54,016 bases of DNA from DASSWB01 sp035705495 (GTDB lineage: Bacteria; Bacteroidota; Bacteroidia; Flavobacteriales; Flavobacteriaceae), in NCBI GenBank assembly GCA_035705495.1, contig DASSWB010000105.1, positions 1-54,016 on the forward strand, in the 5' to 3' direction. Below, one piece after another: positions 1-7,928 of the stretch. The first letter of the stretch is position 1. Each line of letters begins with the position of its first letter. Made by a program: the position numbers and the translations under genes. The notes below the pieces were generated by a model. That model made no database searches. It was not told the origin of the DNA and was given only the letters and a program-made list of their open reading frames with translations.

Positions 1-905
1 TGATGAACCATTTTTTTGATTTCCGCAGGCGGCGAAAATAATCGCGCGGGATCAAAATTACCTTGAAGCGTAATTTTCCCGCCCGTTAAATAACGTGCGT
101 TTTTTGCAGAACAAGTCCAGTCGATTCCCAAAGCCGAAGCTCCGGAATTTGCCATTTCATTTAATGCAAACCAACATCCTTTTCCGAAAGCGATTACGGG
201 AATTTCATCTTTTAAAGCGTCTATAATCTGCTGAATATATTTCCAAGAAAATTCTTGATAATCTGTAGGTGAAAGCATTCCGCCCCAACTATCAAAAATC
301 TGTACGGCATCAACACCAGCTTCTACTTTTGCTTTTAAATACGCAATTGTGGTGTCGGTTATTTTTTGGAGAAGTTGATGTGCCGCAAGCGGATTCGTAA
401 AGCAGAATTCTTTGGCTATATCGAAGTTTTTTGAACCCTGACCTTGTACTGCATAACACAAAATCGTCCAAGGTGAACCGGCAAAACCAATCAATGGAAC
501 TTCGTCGTTAAGTTCTTGCTTCGTCATTTTGATGGCATCCATTACGTAGCCTAAAGTTTCTTCAATATTAGGAACAATAACCTGATCCACGTCTTTCTGA
601 CTCCGAACAGGATTCGGCAACCAAGGTCCGATTCCTGGTTTCATTTCCACCTCAATGTTCATTGCTTGGGGAACGACCAAAATATCGCTGAACAAAATAG
701 CCGCATCGGTGCCAATTTGTTTTATGGGCATCACGGTAATTTCGGTAGCAAGTTCAGGAATTCTGCATCGCGTGAAGAAATCATATTTTTCTTTTAGTTT
801 TATAAAATCGGGCAGATATCTACCTGCTTGGCGCATCATCCATACTGGCGGTCGTTCTACTGTTTCGCCTTTTAATGCTTTAAGAAATAGGTCGTTTTTG
901 ATCAT
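1..905 (-). CDS. hemE: Uroporphyrinogen decarboxylase (partial, C-terminus outside window)
   Basis: Decarboxylates the four acetate side chains of uroporphyrinogen III to give coproporphyrinogen III in the cytoplasm. The reverse strand reads openly from the ATG at 905 to the window edge for 301 residues, against about 340 for the family, so roughly 40 C-terminal residues are missing. It opens MIKNDLFLKAL and carries the substrate-binding signature PPVWMMRQAGRYLP, followed by FSDILV and GFAGSPWT, all typical of HemE. It lies 7 bases downstream of hemD and is the last visible gene of the leftward hemA-C-D-E operon. The identity is clear; only the end is unseen. Confidence 0.96.
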   Translation of the reverse strand, partial: MIKNDLFLKALKGETVERPPVWMMRQAGRYLPDFIKLKEKYDFFTRCRIPELATEITVMPIKQIGTDAAILFSDILVVPQAMNIEVEMKPGIGPWLPNPVRSQKDVDQVIVPNIEETLGYVMDAIKMTKQELNDEVPLIGFAGSPWTILCYAVQGQGSKNFDIAKEFCFTNPLAAHQLLQKITDTTIAYLKAKVEAGVDAVQIFDSWGGMLSPTDYQEFSWKYIQQIIDALKDEIPVIAFGKGCWFALNEMANSGASALGIDWTCSAKNARYLTGGKITLQGNFDPARLFSPPAEIKKMVH

Positions 906-912
906 TTTTTTC

Positions 913-1575
913 TTATTTAAAATATTTCACCACCTGCACAATCACGCTTTCTATCGTTGGTTTGCTTGCGATTTCAATTTGTTCTGTACGTTTGTTTGCT
1001 TCGGAAGCTGTTGTGGTTCCGATGCAAAATGCAGTCGTGTTTTTTAATTCGTTTTCCGTGCAAAAACTTTTCACCGCACTCGGGCTGAAAAATAAAATTC
1101 CGTCAAAATTTCTGCTGATTTTTTTCGGAGTTTCAATCGTATCGTAAACTTCGACTTCCGTCAACGGAATTTTATGTTTTCGAAAAATCTCTGGTAATTC
1201 ATGTCTTCTTTTTTTTCCGCAGAAAAATAAAAAACCTTCATTTTCATTGGTTTTTACCAATTTTCCAGCCAAATCAACTCCGTAATGTTCAAAATGCTGC
1301 ACTTTTAGGCCTTTTTCGCTCAGAAGCGCGGCCGTTTTTTCTCCAACACAGTAAATTTTTTTCGATTTCAAAAATTGAAAAATTTGATTTTTTTCAATTG
1401 CCAAAACTGCATTCTGACTTGTGAAAATGATATTTTCCGGAAGCTTTTCCGCTTCAATTTCAAAAGGAATGGGTTCAATTTCAATAAAATCCTGCTCTAC
1501 GAGTCCGATGCCTGTATTTAATAGCAAAGACCGCTGACTTTTGCTCAGCTTTTTTGTGGAGAGAACGGTTTTCAT
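913..1575 (-). CDS. hemD: Uroporphyrinogen-III synthase
   Basis: Cyclises hydroxymethylbilane to uroporphyrinogen III with inversion of ring D. It has 220 residues, slightly short of the usual 240-260, as is common in Flavobacteriaceae. Sequence in this family diverges strongly. The recognisable parts are VLSTKKLSKSQ at the N-terminus, IIFTSQNAV, and GILFFSPSAVKSF in the second lobe, plus FCIGTTTASEA near the C-terminus. The start overlaps the hemC stop by 4 bases (ATGA), which implies translational coupling, and hemE follows after 7 bases. Position between hemC and hemE supports the call as much as sequence does. Confidence 0.9.
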   Translation of the reverse strand: MKTVLSTKKLSKSQRSLLLNTGIGLVEQDFIEIEPIPFEIEAEKLPENIIFTSQNAVLAIEKNQIFQFLKSKKIYCVGEKTAALLSEKGLKVQHFEHYGVDLAGKLVKTNENEGFLFFCGKKRRHELPEIFRKHKIPLTEVEVYDTIETPKKISRNFDGILFFSPSAVKSFCTENELKNTTAFCIGTTTASEANKRTEQIEIASKPTIESVIVQVVKYFK

Positions 1576-2486
1576 AAGTTGTTTACGGCAGCTTTAATCT
1601 CCCGCATCAGTTCGGCACCACCATTCTGCAAAATTTCTTCTGCACAGTTTTTTCCAAAATTTTCCGTTTCGGAAATTGGAATACTTTTTTCGATTTCAAA
1701 TTTTTGCTTTCCATCAACGCTGAAAAGCACGCCTTTAAAATTGATTTTATCGTCTTCAATTGTTGCCAGTGCACCAATTGGAGCCGTACATCCGCCTTCG
1801 AGCTTGCGCAGAAATTCACGTTCTATATGAACGCAAATTTCGCTGTTTTTATCGTTTAGGGCAGAAACCGCACTTTTACAAAATTCGTCATTTTCTTTTA
1901 CAACCACCAACATTGCTCCTTGAGCTGGCGCGGGAACCATCCAATCCAGACTGATAAAAGTATCGGGTTTTAAATTGATCCTTTCCAATCCGGCGGCGGC
2001 GAAAATGGCTCCGTCCCAATTATTTTCTTCCAATTTGTGAAGACGGGTGTTGAGGTTTCCACGTAAATTATGGACTTCATGTGCAGGATATTTATTCAGC
2101 CATTGGGCTTTTCGGCGAAGGCTGCCTGTAGCAATGCTGCCTTTGGTTTTCAGAAAATCCAAACCTTTGTGCAATAAAAGATCTTGCGGATTTGCCCTTA
2201 GAAGCACGGCGCCTTCAACAATACCTTTTGGTAATGCCGTGGGAACATCTTTCATTGAATGAACCGCGATATCAATGCTATTGTTGAGCATTGCCACATC
2301 CAAGGTTTTGGTAAAAATCCCAGTAATTCCAAATTCGTACAGCGGTTTATCGAGCACAAGATCGCCTTTCGATTTTACAGGAACCAATTCGGTTTGGTGC
2401 CCCAAATTTTCCAAAGCGGTTTTTACGGTATTTGCCTGCCAAAGCGCCAATTCTGAATCGCGGGTACCAATGCGGATTGTTTTCAT
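1572..2486 (-). CDS. hemC: Porphobilinogen deaminase (hydroxymethylbilane synthase)
   Basis: Polymerises four porphobilinogen molecules into hydroxymethylbilane. At 304 residues it has full family length. It begins IRIGTRDSELALWQA, has the substrate-binding stretch IAVHSMKDVPT (about residues 74-83), and keeps the cofactor-attachment cysteine Cys233 in KLEGGCTAPIGA, where the dipyrromethane primer is covalently bound. Its ATG overlaps the hemA stop by 4 bases, and its own stop overlaps hemD by 4 bases. These three genes are therefore almost certainly one transcript. Confidence 0.97.
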   Translation of the reverse strand: MKTIRIGTRDSELALWQANTVKTALENLGHQTELVPVKSKGDLVLDKPLYEFGITGIFTKTLDVAMLNNSIDIAVHSMKDVPTALPKGIVEGAVLLRANPQDLLLHKGLDFLKTKGSIATGSLRRKAQWLNKYPAHEVHNLRGNLNTRLHKLEENNWDGAIFAAAGLERINLKPDTFISLDWMVPAPAQGAMLVVVKENDEFCKSAVSALNDKNSEICVHIEREFLRKLEGGCTAPIGALATIEDDKINFKGVLFSVDGKQKFEIEKSIPISETENFGKNCAEEILQNGGAELMREIKAAVNNL

Positions 2487-3739
2487 TTTAGTTCTTCTTC
2501 CAGCTGAAAAACTTTCTGGATCAATTCAATACTTTCATCGGCTGTATTGCTGTCATCTTTTAAGTGATTTGCAAACTGTTTCATGATTTTTTGAATAATC
2601 CTATCGCTAATAATTTCAGCTTGTTCGTTGTTAAAACCTTGAATTTTCTTTCTTTGAAAATCAAGTTCTTCGTCTTTTATGGTCTTGAGTTTTTCTTTTA
2701 AAGCCTTGATTGTTGGTGCAAATTTTCTGCTTTCCACCCAAATATTGAATTCGGCTTCGGTAGCTTTGTTGATTGCTTCAGCCTGCGGAATGGATTCTTT
2801 GCGTCGTTCTAAAGTTTCATCGGTTATTTTCGATAAATGATCAAGATGCACAACTTTTACATTTTTCAATTCCAACACATCATCGGCCACGTTTTTCGGA
2901 ATTGAAAGATCAAGAACCAATAGTTTTTTATCTGCGGAAATCATCTCTTTTGTCACGGTAGGTTGTTGCGCACCGGTTGCAACGATAAGAATATCTGCCT
3001 TTTCAATTTCTTCCTTCAAATCTGAATGATTTTTTACATCCAAATCGAATTTCCCGGCAATTTTCTCGGCTTTATCTTTTGTGCGGTTAATTAGGGTGAT
3101 TTTATTGTTCTTGGTATGCTTGATCAGGTTTTCACAGGTATTCCGACCTATTTTTCCAGTTCCAAAAAGCAGAATATTTTTTTCTGAAACCTTAGAAACG
3201 TCATTCAAAATGTATTGAACAGAGGCAAAACTGACAGAAGTTGCGCCCGAAGAAATGTTCGTTTCATTTTTGATTCTTTTGCTCGCCTGAATCACAGAAT
3301 TGATAAGGCGCTCCAAAAACGGACTGGCAACCGCGTATTTTTTTGATCTGATAAACGCGAGTTTCAACTGACTTATAATCTCAAAATCACCTAAAATCTG
3401 ACTGTCCAAACCGGTTCCAACGCGAAACATGTGTGAAATCGCTTCCTTGTTTTTATAAACATAAGCTACTTTTTCAAATTCTTCTATGGTTCCGTGCGTA
3501 TGTTCGCAAAGTAGTTTTATGAGCTGAAAAGGATGCTGGGCAAAACCATAAATTTCAGTCCGGTTGCAGGTTGAAGTCACAATCAATTCGTCAATCCTTT
3601 CTCGTTTTGCCTGCTGAAGTAAATTATCTTTCCCAGCTTCATCCAAACTAAAATGTCCTCTGATCGTGGCATCGGCCTTTTTGTAACTCAGCCCAATTGT
3701 ATAAAAATGTTTTCCTTTTGAAATATGATAATCTTCCAT
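2483..3739 (-). CDS. hemA: Glutamyl-tRNA reductase
   Basis: First committed step of the C5 tetrapyrrole pathway: reduces glutamyl-tRNA(Glu) to glutamate-1-semialdehyde using NADPH. It has 418 residues, the family length. The catalytic cysteine Cys58 is in TSTCNRTEIYG. The NADPH-binding fold shows LLFGTGKIGRNTCENL and LINRTKDKAEKIAGKF, and a helical dimerisation domain closes the protein. It is the first gene of the leftward hem operon, with a TAnnTTTG promoter at 3765-3772, and is divergent from an AraC regulator and hemH. Control of HemA normally sets heme flux, so the shared intergenic region with a regulator is notable. Confidence 0.97.
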   Translation of the reverse strand: MEDYHISKGKHFYTIGLSYKKADATIRGHFSLDEAGKDNLLQQAKRERIDELIVTSTCNRTEIYGFAQHPFQLIKLLCEHTHGTIEEFEKVAYVYKNKEAISHMFRVGTGLDSQILGDFEIISQLKLAFIRSKKYAVASPFLERLINSVIQASKRIKNETNISSGATSVSFASVQYILNDVSKVSEKNILLFGTGKIGRNTCENLIKHTKNNKITLINRTKDKAEKIAGKFDLDVKNHSDLKEEIEKADILIVATGAQQPTVTKEMISADKKLLVLDLSIPKNVADDVLELKNVKVVHLDHLSKITDETLERRKESIPQAEAINKATEAEFNIWVESRKFAPTIKALKEKLKTIKDEELDFQRKKIQGFNNEQAEIISDRIIQKIMKQFANHLKDDSNTADESIELIQKVFQLEEELK

Positions 3740-3764
3740 CTAAACCCTTCGCTGTTAAGAAAGA

Positions 3765-3772
3765 CAAAAGTA
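3765..3772 (-). promoter_or_regulatory. Promoter -7 element of hemA operon
   Basis: The top strand reads CAAAAGTA, which is TACTTTTG on the reverse strand and matches the Bacteroidota -7 consensus TAnnTTTG. It lies 26 bases ahead of the hemA ATG. I could not point to a clear -33 TTTG at the expected spacing. Confidence 0.55.
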
Positions 3773-3867
3773 GTTTGAGAATATTGTAAAAAGTAACGCT
3801 GCAAGTACTTTTTATAACGCTTCCCGATATTTTAAAGATAAAACTGAGAATTATCATGATTTTCATG

Positions 3868-3875
3868 TAATTTTG
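3868..3875 (+). promoter_or_regulatory. Promoter -7 element of the AraC gene / hemH transcript
   Basis: TAATTTTG matches TAnnTTTG and is followed by CGGC. It lies 66 bases before the chosen AraC start at 3942 and about 100 bases from the opposing hemA promoter, so the two transcription units diverge from one control region. Confidence 0.5.
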
Positions 3876-3941
3876 CGGCATTGATGGCACTTGCGGTCGC
3901 TTTTGTTTAGACTGGTTCTAAATAAGAAAACAAAATATTTG

Positions 3942-4844
3942 ATGGAAGCTCAAGAAAAAAACATCGCTAAAAGTCTTTTTGAGGAAACAAGAATAGAAGA
4001 CGGTTTTTTCATTTTGAAATTTCAGAATGAAACGGAAAAAGTACAGAAAGTTTCGAGGGAAGTGGACAGCAATTTTATTCAGTTTCATTTCTGTTTGAAA
4101 GGCGGAGCGCGGTTTTTATTCAATGGTGGTGGGTATGTTCTAAACCTGTCCGAAGAAAATTCCCTGCTTTTGTATAATCCGCAACGGGATTTGCCGATGA
4201 ACGTGGAATTGAACCCGAATTCAAATTTAATTTCAGTAGTGATTTCAATTACAAAATTTCATTTGCTTTTCTCGCAAGAAGCGCATTACATCACTTTTTT
4301 AAGTTTGGAAAACAGGGATAAAAAGTACTATAAAGAAGCACCGATTTCTCCTTCAATTGCAATCGTTTTAAATCAGATGATGAATTACAGCTTGACACCC
4401 AGCATTAAAAATCTGTATTTTAAGGGAAAAGCTTATGAATTGTTGAGTCTGTTCTTCAACCGATCTGAAGACCCAGATATTGAGCAATGTCCGTTTTTGA
4501 GCGACGAAGAAAATATTAACAAGATTAGAAAAGCAAAGGATATTATTATAAAAAGAATGGCAGAACCACCATCTTTGCAAGCTTTGGCCGATGAAATAGG
4601 ATTAAGCCTTAAAAAATTGAAAGAAGGTTTCAAGCAAATTTATGGCGATTCGGTTTACAGTTTTCTTTTTGATTATAAAATGGATTATGCACGGAAATTA
4701 CTCGACAGTGGGGAATTTAATGTGAATGAAGTCGGATTGAAAGTCGGTTACAGCACTTCCAGTCATTTTATTGCAGCATTTAAAAAACAATTTGGAACAA
4801 CGCCAAAAAAATATCTTTTATCACTCGTAGCCGATTCAAATTAA
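3942..4844 (+). CDS. AraC-family transcriptional regulator
   Basis: Predicted DNA-binding regulator of 300 residues. The N-terminal two thirds resemble a ligand-sensing jelly-roll region (FHFCLKGGARFLFNGGGYVL). The C-terminal 100 residues hold two helix-turn-helix units typical of AraC/XylS proteins: LQALADEIGLSLKKLKEGFK, then VNEVGLKVGYSTSSHFIAAF with the closing FKKQFGTTPKKY. I chose the ATG at 3942 (MEAQEKNIAK); an upstream in-frame start at 3891 would add 17 residues unlike the family start. It stands 43 bases before hemH and divergent from hemA, so a role in heme or iron control is a reasonable inference, but the ligand is unknown. Confidence 0.9.
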   Translation: MEAQEKNIAKSLFEETRIEDGFFILKFQNETEKVQKVSREVDSNFIQFHFCLKGGARFLFNGGGYVLNLSEENSLLLYNPQRDLPMNVELNPNSNLISVVISITKFHLLFSQEAHYITFLSLENRDKKYYKEAPISPSIAIVLNQMMNYSLTPSIKNLYFKGKAYELLSLFFNRSEDPDIEQCPFLSDEENINKIRKAKDIIIKRMAEPPSLQALADEIGLSLKKLKEGFKQIYGDSVYSFLFDYKMDYARKLLDSGEFNVNEVGLKVGYSTSSHFIAAFKKQFGTTPKKYLLSLVADSN

Positions 4845-4887
4845 AAAAAGGCAAAATATTAAATCAGAAAAAATCCGCAGAAAGAAA

Positions 4888-5928
4888 ATGAGTAAAGGCG
4901 TTCTCCTTGTTAATTTAGGTTCTCCCGATAGTACAAATCCGAAAGACGTAAAAAAATATCTCGATGAATTTTTAATGGACGAACGCGTGATCGACGTTCC
5001 TTTCTGGTTGCGTGCTTTTATTGTCCGCGGAATTATCCTGAACACCCGTCCGAAGAAATCGGCTGAAGCGTATCAACGGATTTGGTGGGATGAAGGTTCT
5101 CCTTTAATTGTACTTTCTGAACGACTTCAATATAAAATTGATGATATTACTTCCGTTCCCATTGCACTTGCCATGCGTTATGGAAAACCAAATATTTTGT
5201 CGGGTTTACAAGAATTGCACGATAAAGGTGTAACCGAGGTTTTGCTTTTCCCATTGTATCCGCAGTTTGCCATGGCGACTACGGAAACGATTTTGGTCTT
5301 GGCCGAAGAATTGCGTCAAAAACATTTTCCGCAGATGGAAATTACTTCGGTTCCTGCGTTTTACAATCATCCGGATTATATACGTGTGCTTTCAAACAGT
5401 ATTTCGGAAAAGTTGGAAAATGTGGAATATGAGCATCTGCTTTTTTCATATCACGGAGTGCCGGAACGACATATCAGAAAGAGCGATATCACAAAATCCC
5501 ATTGTAAAATTGATGGGTCTTGCTGCCAAACACCCTCTGCGGCGCATCAATTTTGCTACCGGCACCAATGCTACGAAACCACAAGATTGGTGGCCGAATT
5601 TTTAGAATTGAAAAAAGAAAGGTATTCTGTGTCGTTTCAATCAAGATTGGGATTTGATCCGTGGTTACAACCTTACACTGATAGAACCATTGAAAGAATG
5701 GGTTTGAACGGCACAAAAAAATTGGCAATTGTAACTCCCGCGTTCGTTTCCGATTGTCTTGAAACCTTGGAAGAAATAGCCATGGAAGGTCAAGAAATCT
5801 TTCATGAAGTTGGAGGCAAGGATTTCACTGTGGTCCCGTGTTTGAACGATAGGGAAGATTGGGTAAGAATGCTGGCCCGATGGATTGATGAATGGGCATT
5901 TTCAGAAACTAAAAAAATGAATGGCTAA
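4888..5928 (+). CDS. hemH: Ferrochelatase
   Basis: Inserts Fe2+ into protoporphyrin IX (or coproporphyrin III) at the membrane surface. At 346 residues it is family length. It starts KGVLLVNLGSPDS, has the active-site His189 in SYHGVPERHI, and the acidic loop SDCLETLEEI at about 288-297. Between residues 206 and 228 there is a cysteine-rich insert (Cys206, 212, 213, 223, 228), the kind of internal segment that ligates a [2Fe-2S] cluster in some microbial ferrochelatases. The last 8 bases overlap the MATE gene. The AraC gene precedes it on the same strand. Confidence 0.97.
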   Translation: MSKGVLLVNLGSPDSTNPKDVKKYLDEFLMDERVIDVPFWLRAFIVRGIILNTRPKKSAEAYQRIWWDEGSPLIVLSERLQYKIDDITSVPIALAMRYGKPNILSGLQELHDKGVTEVLLFPLYPQFAMATTETILVLAEELRQKHFPQMEITSVPAFYNHPDYIRVLSNSISEKLENVEYEHLLFSYHGVPERHIRKSDITKSHCKIDGSCCQTPSAAHQFCYRHQCYETTRLVAEFLELKKERYSVSFQSRLGFDPWLQPYTDRTIERMGLNGTKKLAIVTPAFVSDCLETLEEIAMEGQEIFHEVGGKDFTVVPCLNDREDWVRMLARWIDEWAFSETKKMNG

Positions 5929-7288
5929 GATAGATTCAACAGCTTTAGGACAGGAATCGATTGGTAAATTATTGATCAGACAGGCAGTTCCGGCATCAAT
6001 TGGAATCCTGGTCATGTCGTTGAATGTTCTTGTTGATACTATTTTTGTGGGTAACTGGATTGGATCTATAGCCATTGCCGCGATTAACGTTGTTTTGCCC
6101 ATTTCTTTTTTTATTTCTGCCCTCGGAATGGCGATCGGAATTGGTGGGGCTTCCATTATTTCCCGTGCCTTTGGAAGTGGAAACAAGGAAAAAGCATCTC
6201 AAACATTTGGAAATCAAATCGGACTGACTTTGCTGCTCACCTTGATCCTGGTCACCGTGGGCCTCGTCTTTGTCGATTCCTTGATTCCCGCATTTGGAGG
6301 TAAAGGCGATATTTTTGAACCTGCAAAAATCTATTATCAAATCGTACTTTACGGAGTTCCTTTTCTTGCTTTCTGCATGATGGGAAATAATGTGATGCGT
6401 GCTGAAGGCAAACCCAAATTTTCGATGGTCGCCATGATCATTCCTTCGGTTTCAAATTTGATTCTGGATTACATCTTCATTTATTTAATGGACATGGGCA
6501 TGGCGGGTGCAGCGTGGGCAACAACCATTTCCTACTTATTTTGCATTGTATTTGTCGTGTGGTTTTTTGCTTCGAAAAATTCCGAAATTAAAATCAATTG
6601 GAGCCATCTTCGACCAAAATTTGTGATCATAAAGGAAATCTCTTCCCTCGGATTTGTGACGCTTTCACGTCAGGCGGTGGTTAGTGTCACCTATCTTTTA
6701 ATGAACAATATTTTATTTGAATTGGGCGGTGAAAGTTCGGTAACTGTTTACGGAATTATAGGAAGAATGCTCATGTTCGCACTTTTTCCCGTACTGGGCG
6801 TTACCCAAGGTTTTTTACCAATTGCGGGCTATAATTACGGAGCCGGAAATTACAAGAGGGTCCGGAAAACGATTAATACCGCTGTGTTTTATGCCAGCTT
6901 TTTGGCACTCATCGTGTTTATCGGAATCATGTTTTTCTCGGAAAGTATTGTGCGGATATTTACAACAAATGAAGTCATTATTGCTGAAACGCCCCCGGCC
7001 ATGCAATGGGTTTTTGCTGCAACTCCAATTATTGCACTTCAACTTATTGGTGCGGCCTATTTTCAGGCGATTGGAAAAGCAGTGCCAGCGCTTCTGCTTA
7101 CTTTATCGCGGCAAGGTTTTTTCTTTATTCCACTTGTGCTTATTTTACCAAATTATTTCGGCGAACTTGGCGTTTGGTTATCGTTTCCCATTGCTGATGT
7201 CCTGGCAACAATTGTAACGGGGTATTTTTTAAATCGGGAAATCAGGAAAAAGTTAATTCCTGCAACGGGTATAGAAGAAGCTAAATAA
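5921..7288 (+). CDS. MATE-family efflux transporter
   Basis: Integral membrane antiporter of 455 residues with about 12 predicted transmembrane segments, exporting cationic or aromatic compounds using a H+ or Na+ gradient. Family signs include SIGKLLIRQAVPASIGILVMSL at the N-terminus, FVGNWIG, GGASIISRAFGSG and, in the second half, LFPVLGVTQGFLPIAGYNYGAG. Its ATG lies inside the hemH 3' end (8-base overlap), so it is translated together with ferrochelatase, and hemJ follows 55 bases later. The location raises the possibility of a porphyrin- or heme-related substrate, but nothing in the sequence fixes the substrate. Confidence 0.93.
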   Translation: MAKIDSTALGQESIGKLLIRQAVPASIGILVMSLNVLVDTIFVGNWIGSIAIAAINVVLPISFFISALGMAIGIGGASIISRAFGSGNKEKASQTFGNQIGLTLLLTLILVTVGLVFVDSLIPAFGGKGDIFEPAKIYYQIVLYGVPFLAFCMMGNNVMRAEGKPKFSMVAMIIPSVSNLILDYIFIYLMDMGMAGAAWATTISYLFCIVFVVWFFASKNSEIKINWSHLRPKFVIIKEISSLGFVTLSRQAVVSVTYLLMNNILFELGGESSVTVYGIIGRMLMFALFPVLGVTQGFLPIAGYNYGAGNYKRVRKTINTAVFYASFLALIVFIGIMFFSESIVRIFTTNEVIIAETPPAMQWVFAATPIIALQLIGAAYFQAIGKAVPALLLTLSRQGFFFIPLVLILPNYFGELGVWLSFPIADVLATIVTGYFLNREIRKKLIPATGIEEAK

Positions 7289-7297
7289 TATTAAATT

Positions 7298-7305
7298 TAC
7301 TTTTG
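7298..7305 (+). promoter_or_regulatory. Promoter -7 element of hemJ
   Basis: TACTTTTG matches TAnnTTTG, 38 bases before the hemJ ATG. A 10-base palindrome TTCCGCGGAA follows at 7312-7321. This could give hemJ its own transcript besides read-through from the hemH-MATE pair. Confidence 0.5.
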
Positions 7306-7343
7306 TTTCGCTTCCGCGGAATTTTTTAAAGTTGTAAAAATAA

Positions 7344-7886
7344 ATGGAGTATTACAATTATATTAAATCATTACACGTCATTTTTATTATTACTTGGTTC
7401 GCCGGATTGTTTTACATTCCGAGGTTGTTTGTGTACCACATCGAAGCAATCCAAAAGCCCGAACCAGACAAAACAATTCTTGCAAATCAGCTTAAAATGA
7501 TGACCAAAAGATTGTGGTTCATCATCACTTGGCCTTCTGCGGTTTTGGCTGTGATTTTTGGGGTCAGTCTTTTATTTCTAAATCCCGGTTTACTTGAAAT
7601 GCCTTGGATGCAGATAAAATTGGCGTTTGTGGCCCTACTTATTTTTTATCACGGAAAATGTCATCAGATTTTTTCTCAGTTTCAAAAAGATCAAATTAAA
7701 TGGACCTCAAACCAAATGAGGTTATGGAATGAGGGTGCAACTCTTATCTTGTTTTCTGTCATATTTTTGGTGATTTTAAAAAATGCTTTTAATTGGATTT
7801 ATGGTGTCATCGGAATTGTTCTGCTTTCGATTATTTTGATGCTCGGATTTAAATTTTATCAACGTCTGCGGAACAAGAATAATTAA
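7344..7886 (+). CDS. hemJ: Protoporphyrinogen IX oxidase HemJ (CopD-like membrane protein)
   Basis: Membrane enzyme oxidising protoporphyrinogen IX to protoporphyrin IX, the step before ferrochelatase. It has 180 residues with four to five hydrophobic segments. The HemJ hallmark SLHVIFIITWFAGLFYIPRL near residues 9-28 includes His11 and Arg27, followed by FVYH. Such genes are often annotated only as CopD-family proteins. The location beside hemH, and the absence of any hemG or hemY in the window, favour HemJ. Without a structure search the enzymatic call rests on the signature and the context. Confidence 0.88.
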   Translation: MEYYNYIKSLHVIFIITWFAGLFYIPRLFVYHIEAIQKPEPDKTILANQLKMMTKRLWFIITWPSAVLAVIFGVSLLFLNPGLLEMPWMQIKLAFVALLIFYHGKCHQIFSQFQKDQIKWTSNQMRLWNEGATLILFSVIFLVILKNAFNWIYGVIGIVLLSIILMLGFKFYQRLRNKNN

Positions 7887-7928
7887 GCGGTTGTTTTAGC
7901 TGAATAAATTCCGCCGAAAAAATAAATT

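Noticed and set aside
655..1047. Rightward 130-codon frame
   Set aside because: It lies antisense to hemE and hemD, which have clear family motifs; no family features in this frame.
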